64,000 nt of DNA from NCBI RefSeq assembly GCF_037782385.1, contig NZ_JBBEXD010000005.1, forward strand, positions 186,001-250,000, read 5' to 3'. Numbering within the stretch: the first letter of the stretch is position 1; every line of letters starts with the position of its first letter. A model generated the notes under the pieces. The model worked only from the letters and a program-made list of their open reading frames with translations, was not told the DNA's origin and ran no database searches. Shown piece after piece: positions 7,883 to 15,793 of this stretch. The DNA is from Ascidiimonas meishanensis. Its GTDB lineage: Bacteria > Bacteroidota > Bacteroidia > Flavobacteriales > Flavobacteriaceae. The translations under genes were made by a program, and so were the position numbers.

Positions 7883-8908
7883 TTACTGTTTATATTCTTT
7901 TACGGCATCTACAAATGCTTTGGCATGATCAACGGGAATGTTGGGTAAAATACCATGTCCTAAATTGGCGATATATTGATCTTTACCAAAAGCGGTAATC
8001 ATTTCATGAACCATTTTCTTAATTTTCGGAATTGGAGATAGAAGTCTTGATGGGTCAAAATTTCCTTGTAATGTTATTTTACCTCCACTGAGATAACGTG
8101 CATTTCTAGGAGAACAAGTCCAATCAACCCCAATAGCAGAAGCATTACTTTTAGCCATATCATTTAAGGCAAACCAGCATCCTTTTCCAAAAACAATAAC
8201 TTTAGTTAATGGAGCTAAGGCTTCTACAATCTGATTCATATAGAACCATGAAAACTCCTGATAATCAACAGGAGATAACATGCCCCCCCAACTATCAAAT
8301 AATTGCACGGCATTCACCCCTGCTTTCACCTTTTCTTTTAAATATAAAATGGTAGTATCTGTAATTTTTTGAAGCAGCGCATGCGCTGCTTCAGGTTGTG
8401 AAAAACAAAATCCTTTAGCAGTGTCAAAAGTTTTGGAACCTTGACCTTCTACTGCATAACAAAGTATGGTCCAGGGAGAACCTGCAAACCCTATAAGAGG
8501 TACTTCATCATTAAGAAGTTCTTTAGTATGTTTAATTGCCTCCATTACGTACCCTAATTCTTCATCAATATCAGGAATGATCACTTGTTCTACATCTTTA
8601 GCAGAGCGCACTGGATTTGGTAGCCAAGGACCTACTCCAGGTTTCATTTCCACATGAATGTTCATTGCTTGCGGAATTACCAAAATATCTGAGAATAAGA
8701 TGGCGGCATCTGGTTTTATAATGCGAATAGGTTGAACCGTTATTTCAGAAGCTAATTCTGGAGTACGACAACGGGTAAAAAAATCGTATTTATTTTTAAG
8801 AGCCATGAATTCTGGCAGATACCTTCCTGCTTGACGCATCATCCATACTGGCGGACGTTCTACAGTTTCTCCATTTAAAGCTCTAAGAAAAAGATCGTTT
8901 TTTATCAT
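7883..8908 (-). CDS. hemE: Uroporphyrinogen decarboxylase
   Basis: Removes the four acetate carboxyls of uroporphyrinogen III to give coproporphyrinogen III in the cytosol. The product is 341 residues, as expected. The N-terminal signature RPPVWMMRQAGRYLPEF holds the catalytic Arg residues, and the second signature GFAGSPWTILCYAVEG follows. The C-terminal NLGHGILPNIPVDHAK is also conserved. It starts 60 bases after hemD and is followed by the GNAT gene after 3 bases, so it may have its own promoter or be read through from hemACD. Confidence 0.97.
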   Translation of the reverse strand: MIKNDLFLRALNGETVERPPVWMMRQAGRYLPEFMALKNKYDFFTRCRTPELASEITVQPIRIIKPDAAILFSDILVIPQAMNIHVEMKPGVGPWLPNPVRSAKDVEQVIIPDIDEELGYVMEAIKHTKELLNDEVPLIGFAGSPWTILCYAVEGQGSKTFDTAKGFCFSQPEAAHALLQKITDTTILYLKEKVKAGVNAVQLFDSWGGMLSPVDYQEFSWFYMNQIVEALAPLTKVIVFGKGCWFALNDMAKSNASAIGVDWTCSPRNARYLSGGKITLQGNFDPSRLLSPIPKIKKMVHEMITAFGKDQYIANLGHGILPNIPVDHAKAFVDAVKEYKQ

Positions 8909-8968
8909 GAATACTATATTGTAGGTGTAAAAACTTCACTAAAAGCGAAATTATATTTTAATTCTTAA

Positions 8969-9625
8969 TTAATTTATCATTTTTGAATGTTTAATTACTT
9001 GTACCAGAACATTTTCTATGGAGGGAATATTTGCGGTTATAATTTTGTTAGTATGTTTTTGAGCCAATGTTGCCGTTGTATGACCAATACAAAAAGCAAT
9101 GGTGTTGGAAAGAGCGTTGAGTTGCACATAACTTTCTACAGCACTGGGGCTAAAGAAAAGAACTCCGTTATACCTACTATCCATTTTTTTGGGTGTTAAA
9201 AAAGTATTATAAGTAATAATTTCTTTTAAAGCTATATTTTTGGCTTTAAGCGTGTTTGGTAAGATGTCTCTTCTTTTTGCACCACAAAAAAAGGTAAATG
9301 ATTTTTCTGCGTATTCTTTTACAAGAATGCTTGAAAGATTTTCTGCATCATTTGCAAATGCAATTACTTGTAGGTTTTGGGATTCTGCAAAAGCTTTTGT
9401 TTTGGTTCCCACGCAAAAACAATTTTGTATTTCTATTTTATGATCAAGTACAATTTTTAAAGCATTCATACTTGTAAAAATTGCATTTTGAATAATTAGT
9501 GGCGAATTAAATGGTATTGCTTTAATTTGAATAAAGTTGGTGTGTACAAAAGAGACATCGGCGTTCAATAATAGTTGTTGCTGTGCAGCGCTAAGTATTT
9601 TTGTAGAAAGTACTCGAAAACTCAT
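8969..9625 (-). CDS. hemD: Uroporphyrinogen-III synthase
   Basis: Cyclises hydroxymethylbilane with inversion of ring D to form uroporphyrinogen III. HemD sequences diverge strongly; this call rests on length (218 residues), two alternating alpha/beta halves, the segments SFTFFCGAKRRDILPNTL and GVLFFSPSAVESYVQL (the latter is the best conserved HemD motif), and position. It overlaps the end of hemC by 4 bases and lies before hemE, the classical order. No frameshift is visible. Confidence 0.9.
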   Translation of the reverse strand: MSFRVLSTKILSAAQQQLLLNADVSFVHTNFIQIKAIPFNSPLIIQNAIFTSMNALKIVLDHKIEIQNCFCVGTKTKAFAESQNLQVIAFANDAENLSSILVKEYAEKSFTFFCGAKRRDILPNTLKAKNIALKEIITYNTFLTPKKMDSRYNGVLFFSPSAVESYVQLNALSNTIAFCIGHTTATLAQKHTNKIITANIPSIENVLVQVIKHSKMIN

Positions 9626-10536
9626 TTGAGTTGCTGCTTAATTTGTTCCATAATATTGGCTCCACCTTGATTCAGAATCTTTTTCGCCCAATATTCACCA
9701 TGGCCTTTTGCTTCATTTAACGGAATAGTTTCATTACATTCAATCTTCTCCTTTCCATCTAGAGAGAATACGGCACCTTTAAAGTGCAAATCGTTCTTTA
9801 CAATTGTTGCTAAAGCTCCAATGGGGGCAGTACATCCTCCTTCAAGTGTTCTAAGAAAATTACGTTCAATACGTACAGCGATTTCCGTTGGTAAATGATT
9901 TAGTTTTGCCAGCGCCTCTTTACAATAAGAATCTTGTTCTTTTACCACCACTAACATGGCTCCTTGGGCTGGTGCTGGAACCATCCAATCTAATACCAAA
10001 TGATTTTTGGGAGTAAGGTGAATTCTTTCTAAACCAGCTTTAGCAAAAATGGCTCCGTTCCAGTTGTTATCTTCCAGTTTTTTAAGTCGGGTATTTACAT
10101 TTCCTCTAAGATCTGTGATCTGATGATTAGGATATTTATGAAGCCATTGTGCTTTTCTTCTCAAACTCCCAGTAGCTATGAGACCATTTGATTCAAGAAA
10201 AGATAAATTTTCGTTATAGACAAGGATATCTTCTGTTGCGGCTCTTTTCAAAACGGCTGCCTGAACAATACCTTTTGGGAGCTGCGTTGGTACATCTTTC
10301 ATGCTGTGCACAGCAATATCTATATCCCCTTTAATCATGGCAACATCAAGAGTTTTAGTGAAGATACCAGTAATGCCTAATTCATAAAGTGGCTTGTCAA
10401 GTACCAGATCTCCCGTAGATTTAACAGCGGTTAATTGGGTATTGTAACCTAGGGCTTCTAATTTATCTTTAACGGTATTTGCCTGCCAAAGCGCTAATTC
10501 ACTATCTCTGGTGCCTATGCGAATGGTTTTGTTCAT
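9622..10536 (-). CDS. hemC: Hydroxymethylbilane synthase (porphobilinogen deaminase)
   Basis: Polymerises four porphobilinogen units on a dipyrromethane cofactor. The product is 304 residues. The cofactor-binding Cys235 lies in LEGGCTAPIGA. Other signatures are RIGTRDSELALWQA at the N-terminus, HSMKDVPTQLP and TGSLRRKAQ. Both ends overlap neighbours by 4 bases (hemA before, hemD after), so hemA-hemC-hemD form a tightly coupled translational unit. Confidence 0.97.
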   Translation of the reverse strand: MNKTIRIGTRDSELALWQANTVKDKLEALGYNTQLTAVKSTGDLVLDKPLYELGITGIFTKTLDVAMIKGDIDIAVHSMKDVPTQLPKGIVQAAVLKRAATEDILVYNENLSFLESNGLIATGSLRRKAQWLHKYPNHQITDLRGNVNTRLKKLEDNNWNGAIFAKAGLERIHLTPKNHLVLDWMVPAPAQGAMLVVVKEQDSYCKEALAKLNHLPTEIAVRIERNFLRTLEGGCTAPIGALATIVKNDLHFKGAVFSLDGKEKIECNETIPLNEAKGHGEYWAKKILNQGGANIMEQIKQQLK

Positions 10537-11789
10537 TTTTTGAGATCCTCCAGTTTGAATATCTTTTGAATAAGATCAATGCTATCATCAGAATTGTCTA
10601 CGTGTTCCTTTAAATGATTCGCAAAATGGGTGGTTATTTTTTGAATGATTCGGTTTGAAATTATTTCTGCTTGAGACTCATCGAAATCATTAATTTTTTT
10701 TCGTTGGAAATCGATTTCAGCATCTTTCATCGATTTTAGTTTTTTCTTTAGGGCCTGAATGGTTGGAGCAAACTTTCGGGTTTCTAACCAAGTTATAAAT
10801 TCATTTTTAACTTCCTGTATAATTTCTTCTGCCTGCGGTATAAATTGTTTTCTCTTCTCAAGCGTATTATCAGTTATTTGCGATAATTGGTCCAGATGCA
10901 CTAAAGTAACATTAGGAAGCTCTTTTACATTTTCATCTACATTTTTGGGTATAGATAAATCGAGAATGAGCAATGGTTTAGTAGAATGAATAAGTTTTTT
11001 TGATATCGTAGGATGTTGTGCCCCAGTAGCCACTACTAAAACATCCGTATTTTCTATCTCCGCTGAAAGTTCGCTGTATTCTTTAACCAAGAGATTAAAT
11101 TTTCCAGCAATTTTTTCTGCTTTTTTCTTGGTGCGGTTTATTAGCGTTATATGGTCATTACGGGTGTGCTTTACAAGGTTTTCGCAAGTATTTCTCCCAA
11201 TCTTTCCAGTGCCAAAAAGCAGAATGTTTTTTTCAGAGATATAGGGAACTCTGGCCAGAATATATTGTACAGATGCGAAAGCGACCGAAGTTGCACCAGA
11301 AGAAAGTTTGGTTTCATTCTTAATTCTTTTACTTGCTTGAATTACGGAATTGCATAAACGTTCTAAGAAAGGATTGGCTAATTGTAATTCTTTTGATTTG
11401 GCAAAACCTTGCTTTATCTGGCTAATAATCTCAAAATCTCCTAGAATCTGACTGTCAAGCCCAGTGCCTACTCTGTAAAGATGCTTAATCGCTGCTCTAT
11501 TTTTATGTACGTAAGCCACTTTTTCAAATTCTTCTACGGTGCCGTGAGAATGTTCACAAAGGAGTCTTATAAGTTGAAAGGGATGTGCTGCAAAGCCATA
11601 CATTTCAGTACGGTTACAAGTAGATATCAAAATAAGTGAATCAATACCTTCTCTTTTGGCTTGAACCAAAATATGGTGCTTTTGTTCTTGGTTTAGACTA
11701 AAACGTCCACGAATGGTTGCGTCTGCCTTTTGATAACTAAGGCCTATCGCATAAAACGTAGCATGTTTAGAGAGGTGGTACCCTTTCAT
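10533..11789 (-). CDS. hemA: Glutamyl-tRNA reductase
   Basis: NADPH-dependent reduction of glutamyl-tRNA to glutamate-1-semialdehyde, the first and usually rate-limiting step of the C5 route to heme. The product is 418 residues from the ATG at 11789 (MKGYHLSKHATF); the longer frame begins at a TTG and is less likely. The catalytic Cys is in STCNRTEMYGF, the His-containing SQILGDFEI segment follows, and a Rossmann motif LLFGTGKIGRNTC binds NADPH. The C-terminal dimerisation helices are present. The partner aminomutase HemL is not in this window. It is divergent from an AraC-type regulator. Confidence 0.97.
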   Translation of the reverse strand: MKGYHLSKHATFYAIGLSYQKADATIRGRFSLNQEQKHHILVQAKREGIDSLILISTCNRTEMYGFAAHPFQLIRLLCEHSHGTVEEFEKVAYVHKNRAAIKHLYRVGTGLDSQILGDFEIISQIKQGFAKSKELQLANPFLERLCNSVIQASKRIKNETKLSSGATSVAFASVQYILARVPYISEKNILLFGTGKIGRNTCENLVKHTRNDHITLINRTKKKAEKIAGKFNLLVKEYSELSAEIENTDVLVVATGAQHPTISKKLIHSTKPLLILDLSIPKNVDENVKELPNVTLVHLDQLSQITDNTLEKRKQFIPQAEEIIQEVKNEFITWLETRKFAPTIQALKKKLKSMKDAEIDFQRKKINDFDESQAEIISNRIIQKITTHFANHLKEHVDNSDDSIDLIQKIFKLEDLKK

Positions 11790-11814
11790 ACAAAGATTCA
11801 ACTGAAATTTGAAG

Positions 11815-11822
11815 CAAAAATA
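11815..11822 (-). promoter_or_regulatory. Candidate -7 box for hemA operon
   Basis: TATTTTTG on the minus strand fits TAnnTTTG and lies 25 bases before the hemA start. The -33 TTG is not convincing, which would fit a promoter that needs an activator. Confidence 0.4.
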
Positions 11823-11839
11823 GAAGGGTGCTGCGCTAA

Positions 11840-12025
11840 AAAATAACGCTCAAAGGACTTTTTACAACGCTGGAAGTGATTTTAAAGAACACAAGGCTTA
11901 AAATAAGGTAAATATACTACATTTGTAGGGTTAATAGGAGTTCTACACTTTTTTGTTTAGAACAATTCTAAATAATAAAAAGAATTTTTATGGAAAGCAA
12001 TAAGGAAGAAAATAACGCTCAAAGG
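11840..12025. repeat. 17-bp direct repeat flanking the AraC-type gene start
   Basis: The sequence AAAATAACGCTCAAAGG occurs exactly at 11840-11856, between hemA and the regulator, and again at 12009-12025, inside the first codons of the regulator gene. The copies are 169 bases apart and in the same orientation; flanking bases differ. Confidence 0.75.
11918..11925 (+). promoter_or_regulatory. Candidate -7 box for the AraC-type regulator
   Basis: TACATTTG matches TAnnTTTG. It would give a leader of about 60 bases before the ATG at 11990. A good TTG -33 element is not visible. Confidence 0.45.
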
Positions 12026-12886
12026 TCTGTTAAGGAATTGGAGGTTGAAAAAGGATTTATTGTTTTGACAATGCAAAACGAAACCGATATTCATCAACGA
12101 ATGACACGTGAAATAGATAGCTCATTCATTCAGTTTCACTTTAGTTTAAAAGGTGTTTCTACCTTTAATTTTAATCAGGGAAGATATCAATTAGATGTTC
12201 ATGAAGATAAGTCGTTGCTGTTGTATAATCCGCAACGTGATTTACCTATAGATATGGATATTGCCCCTAAATCATGGTTAATTTCGGTACTGATTTCCAT
12301 TCAAAAATTTCATTCTTTATTTTCTAATGAGGCGGGGTATGTAGATTTTTTAAGTACAGATAATAAGGATAAAAAGTATTACCAAGACGGTGTTATTACA
12401 CCGTCTATGAGTGTTGTGTTACATCAGATTATTAATTTTAATTTACACACATCGGTAGAAAATTTATACACAAAAGGAAAAGTATATGAGCTACTGGGTT
12501 TGTATTTTAACAAACCTGAAGATGCAGATATTGAACAATGCCCATTTTTAGTAGATGAAGAAAATGTTTTAAAAATTAGAAAAGCAAAAGATATTATCAT
12601 TTCACATATGGCAGAACCTCCCGGTTTACAAGAACTGGCGAATCAAGTAGGTCTTAATTTAAAAAAGCTTAAAGTTGGTTTTAAAGAGTTGTATGGTGAT
12701 TCTGTCTACAGTTTTCTTTTTGATTACAAAATGGAATATGCTCGTAAAATGATGGAGAGTGGTGAGTATAATGTCAATGAAGTTGGGCTAAAAGTTGGTT
12801 ACAGCACTTCAAGTCATTTTATAGCTGCTTTTAAAAAGAAGTTTGGAACCACTCCAAAAAAATATTTAATGGCTCTTGGGAGTTAG
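11990..12886 (+). CDS. AraC-family transcriptional regulator
   Basis: DNA-binding regulator of 298 residues. Residues 1 to about 180 are a ligand-sensing-like N-terminal part without a motif I can name. Residues about 195-298 are the AraC double helix-turn-helix: LQELANQVGLNLKKLKVGFK for the first and NVNEVGLKVGYSTSSHFIAA then FKKKFGTTPKKYL for the second. It lies between divergent hemA and co-directional hemH, so control of heme genes is a plausible inference. Direct repeats lie on both sides (17 bp before and 12 bp after), which suits the way AraC proteins bind. A hairpin-forming inverted repeat lies inside the gene at 12386-12405. Confidence 0.92.
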   Translation: MESNKEENNAQRSVKELEVEKGFIVLTMQNETDIHQRMTREIDSSFIQFHFSLKGVSTFNFNQGRYQLDVHEDKSLLLYNPQRDLPIDMDIAPKSWLISVLISIQKFHSLFSNEAGYVDFLSTDNKDKKYYQDGVITPSMSVVLHQIINFNLHTSVENLYTKGKVYELLGLYFNKPEDADIEQCPFLVDEENVLKIRKAKDIIISHMAEPPGLQELANQVGLNLKKLKVGFKELYGDSVYSFLFDYKMEYARKMMESGEYNVNEVGLKVGYSTSSHFIAAFKKKFGTTPKKYLMALGS

Positions 12887-12920
12887 TATTTTTCTATAGT
12901 AGCTCCGTTATTAAAAACAC

Positions 12921-12968
12921 TTCTCAAAATTAGAATTTTTTGATATGTTTTGACTTTTCTCAAAATTA
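12921..12968 (+). repeat. 12-bp direct repeats upstream of hemH promoter
   Basis: TTCTCAAAATTA is found at 12921-12932 and exactly again at 12957-12968, starts 36 bases apart. The second copy touches the predicted -33 position of the hemH promoter. This is a typical layout for an AraC-type activator site, but binding is inference. Confidence 0.55.
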
Positions 12969-12997
12969 TGTAAACGTATAATTAAGTAGTATTTTTG
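12968..12997 (+). promoter_or_regulatory. Candidate hemH promoter
   Basis: TATTTTTG at 12990-12997 fits the -7 consensus. At the correct distance (19 bases) the -33 element is ATG rather than TTG, a weak match that could need an activator. The leader would be about 80 bases. Confidence 0.45.
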
Positions 12998-13086
12998 AAA
13001 AAAAAATTGAAGTGAAACGGACAGCATAAGAGTATTTATTTAAAAATATTTGCTCAAGTCCTTTTTTGCGATTATAAATAGTGAAA

Positions 13087-14112
13087 ATGGGAATTAAAAA
13101 AGGAGTGTTATTAGTAAACTTGGGTTCCCCAGATAGTCCGGAACCAAAAGACGTTAAAAAATATCTGGGAGAATTTTTAATGGATGAACGTGTTATTGAC
13201 CTTCCAGGGTGGCTTCGTACTTTTTTAGTAAAAGGAATTATTCTAAATACGCGTCCAAAAAAATCGGCTAAAGCGTATAAAAAAATCTGGTGGGAAGAAG
13301 GTTCTCCGCTGATTGTTCTCTCTGAGCGTTTACAAAATAAAGTGAAGGAAATTACATCTGTGCCCATATCACTAGGTATGCGTTATGGAAAACCTTCTAT
13401 AGAAAGTGGCTTAAAGGAGCTTCACGAACAAGGTGTTAATGAGGTGTTATTGATTCCATTGTATCCGCAATTTGCGATGGCAACTACTGAAACTATTTTG
13501 GTATTGGCAGAAGAAATACGCAAAAAACAATTTCCAGAAATGCAATTTACTTCGGTACCTGCCTTTTATAGTCATCCAGATTATGTAAGGGTGCTTGCCA
13601 ATTCTATTCAGGAATATTTAAAAGATAAAGAATGGGAATATATCTTATTTTCTTATCACGGAATTCCTGAGCGTCATATTCGGAAAACAGACATTACAAA
13701 ATCACATTGTAAAATAGATGGCCTATGTTGCAAAACTGCTTCACCTGCACATCAGTTTTGCTACCGCCATCAATGCTATGAAACTACAAGGCAAGTAGCA
13801 GCATATTTAGAATTAAAAGAAGGTTCTTATTCAACTTCTTTCCAGTCTCGCCTAGGTTTTGATCCATGGCTACAGCCGTATACGGATAAAACAGTAAATG
13901 CTTTTGCAGAGAAAGGGATTAAGAATATGGCAATTGTAACTCCTGCATTTGTTTCTGATTGTCTGGAAACCTTAGAAGAGATTGCAATGGAAGCGAGAGA
14001 AGAATTTGAAGAGAGAGGAGGGTCACATTTTCATGTAGTTCCTTGTCTTAACGACGATCCTGCCTGGATAAAGGTTATGGGAAGATGGATAGATGAATGG
14101 GCAATGAATTAA
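13087..14112 (+). CDS. hemH: Ferrochelatase
   Basis: Inserts Fe2+ into protoporphyrin IX to make protoheme, the last step. The product is 341 residues from the ATG at 13087; a GTG at 13081 in frame would add two residues. The N-terminal GVLLVNLGSPDSP is the family signature, the metal-binding His lies in FSYHGIPERHIRK, and the acidic active-site segment is in PAFVSDCLETLEEI. A Cys-rich insert (CKIDGLCCKTASPAHQFC) is seen, as in other Bacteroidota ferrochelatases. It follows the AraC-type gene after about 200 bases and has its own candidate promoter. Confidence 0.97.
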   Translation: MGIKKGVLLVNLGSPDSPEPKDVKKYLGEFLMDERVIDLPGWLRTFLVKGIILNTRPKKSAKAYKKIWWEEGSPLIVLSERLQNKVKEITSVPISLGMRYGKPSIESGLKELHEQGVNEVLLIPLYPQFAMATTETILVLAEEIRKKQFPEMQFTSVPAFYSHPDYVRVLANSIQEYLKDKEWEYILFSYHGIPERHIRKTDITKSHCKIDGLCCKTASPAHQFCYRHQCYETTRQVAAYLELKEGSYSTSFQSRLGFDPWLQPYTDKTVNAFAEKGIKNMAIVTPAFVSDCLETLEEIAMEAREEFEERGGSHFHVVPCLNDDPAWIKVMGRWIDEWAMN

Positions 14113-14357
14113 TTCAAAACCATATTTTAGTTTAGAGGGAACACTAGTGCTGTTAATTTCTTTGGAAAGAGGTCATTTTATTACTCAGATGAGGTGTTTC
14201 TAAATGCCTAAAGTCAGATTAATTAAAAACTAAAAATTCCAGTGATTCCCCAATTTTAATGGGCTTTGTTTTTAACTGTCTAAAAATATCTCTTTTTAGA
14301 GTAGTTCAATTATTTTGTCTTTTAAACTGTATCTTCGCCAGTATTAAAAATGGTTAA

Positions 14358-15719
14358 ATGGCGAGTGTTTCTTCAGCTGAATTAGGTACCGATTCAATTG
14401 GAAAGTTATTGATAAAACAAGCAGTTCCAGCTTCTATTGGAATTCTTGTTATGTCTTTAAATATATTGGTAGATACCATTTTTGTAGGACAATGGATAGG
14501 CTCTACAGCCATTGCAGCAATCAATGTGGTGCTTCCGGTTTCTTTTTTTATTGGTGCATTGGGTATGGCAATTGGTATTGGCGGCTCTTCTATTATTTCT
14601 AGGGCATTAGGTGCAGACAATCACAATAAAGCCCTTCGTTCATTTGGTAATCAAATTACACTTACATTACTACTTACTATAGGCCTTGTGGCTTTAGGGC
14701 TATTTTTTGTAGATACATTAATTCCCGCATTTGGAGGTAAAGGGGCTATTTTTGAATTTGCTAAAATCTATTACATTATTGTTGTTTGTGGAGTTCCATT
14801 CCTGGCTTTATGTATGATGGGTAACAACGTAATTCGCGCAGAAGGAAAAGCAAAATTTGCTATGATCGCTATGATTATTCCTTCCATTAGTAACCTGGTG
14901 ATGGATTACGTTTTTATAAACCTTCTAGACTATGGGATGCATGGTGCAGCCTGGGCAACCTCCATATCTTACTTTTTATGTTTTTCATATGTAGCGTGGT
15001 TTTTTCTATCCAAAAATTCCGAATTAAAAATTGGATGGAAGCATTTTGGATTAGACTTATCTATCGTAAAAGAAATTAGCTCTTTAGGTTTTGTAACCTT
15101 GTCAAGACAGGCAGTAGTGAGTGTCACTTATTTATTTATGAATAATATTCTGTACGATTTGGGAGGCGAATCATCAGTTACCGTTTATGCTATTATAAGC
15201 CGAATGCTTATGTTTGCCTTATTTCCAGTATTAGGGGTTACACAAGGTTTTTTGCCTATTGCAGGATTTAATTATGGTGCAGGAAAATATGTGAGAGTAG
15301 AAGAAACAATCAGAACTGCAATGAAGTATTCTATAGGGTTGGGCCTTTTTATTTTCATATTTATAATGATTTTCCCAGAAGGGATCACCAAAATTTTTAC
15401 AGATAATCCAGAAGTGGTCAGTAGTGCTCCAGGAGCCATGCGATGGGTTTTTGCTGCCACCCCAATAGTAGCGGTACAATTAATTGGCGCGGCTTACTTT
15501 CAGGCAATAGGTAAAGCGATTCCCGCCTTATTGCTTACCCTTACTCGTCAAGCACTATTTTTTATTCCACTTATTTTTATGCTCCCTTATTTTTTTGGTG
15601 AAATAGGAGTCTGGATTTCTTTTCCAATTTCAGATCTTATGTCAACTATTATTACTGCCCTATATTTACATAGAGAAGTAAAGAGAACCCTGAAAAAAGA
15701 TGCGCCTCCAGCTTCCTAA
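14358..15719 (+). CDS. MATE family efflux transporter
   Basis: Na+ or H+ driven multidrug/toxin exporter of the inner membrane, 453 residues with about 12 hydrophobic segments in two similar halves (MatE domains at about 20-180 and 245-405). Recognisable family segments include QAVPASIGILVMSLNILVDT in TM1 and GVTQGFLPIAGFNYGAGK at the start of the second half. The substrate cannot be predicted. A -7-like box TATCTTCG at 14330-14337 lies just upstream. The 245-base gap between it and hemH (14113-14357) holds nothing else that I can support. Confidence 0.95.
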   Translation: MASVSSAELGTDSIGKLLIKQAVPASIGILVMSLNILVDTIFVGQWIGSTAIAAINVVLPVSFFIGALGMAIGIGGSSIISRALGADNHNKALRSFGNQITLTLLLTIGLVALGLFFVDTLIPAFGGKGAIFEFAKIYYIIVVCGVPFLALCMMGNNVIRAEGKAKFAMIAMIIPSISNLVMDYVFINLLDYGMHGAAWATSISYFLCFSYVAWFFLSKNSELKIGWKHFGLDLSIVKEISSLGFVTLSRQAVVSVTYLFMNNILYDLGGESSVTVYAIISRMLMFALFPVLGVTQGFLPIAGFNYGAGKYVRVEETIRTAMKYSIGLGLFIFIFIMIFPEGITKIFTDNPEVVSSAPGAMRWVFAATPIVAVQLIGAAYFQAIGKAIPALLLTLTRQALFFIPLIFMLPYFFGEIGVWISFPISDLMSTIITALYLHREVKRTLKKDAPPAS

Positions 15720-15793
15720 AAGGACTTAATTTTTAAGGCGGTTATATTTTTTATTCCTATTTTTAGACATAGCTAACTCAACAAAATTTTATC

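Noticed and set aside
11789..11801. Longer hemA start at 11801
   Set aside because: The codon is TTG and the added residues are not typical; the ATG at 11789 gives the normal N-terminus.
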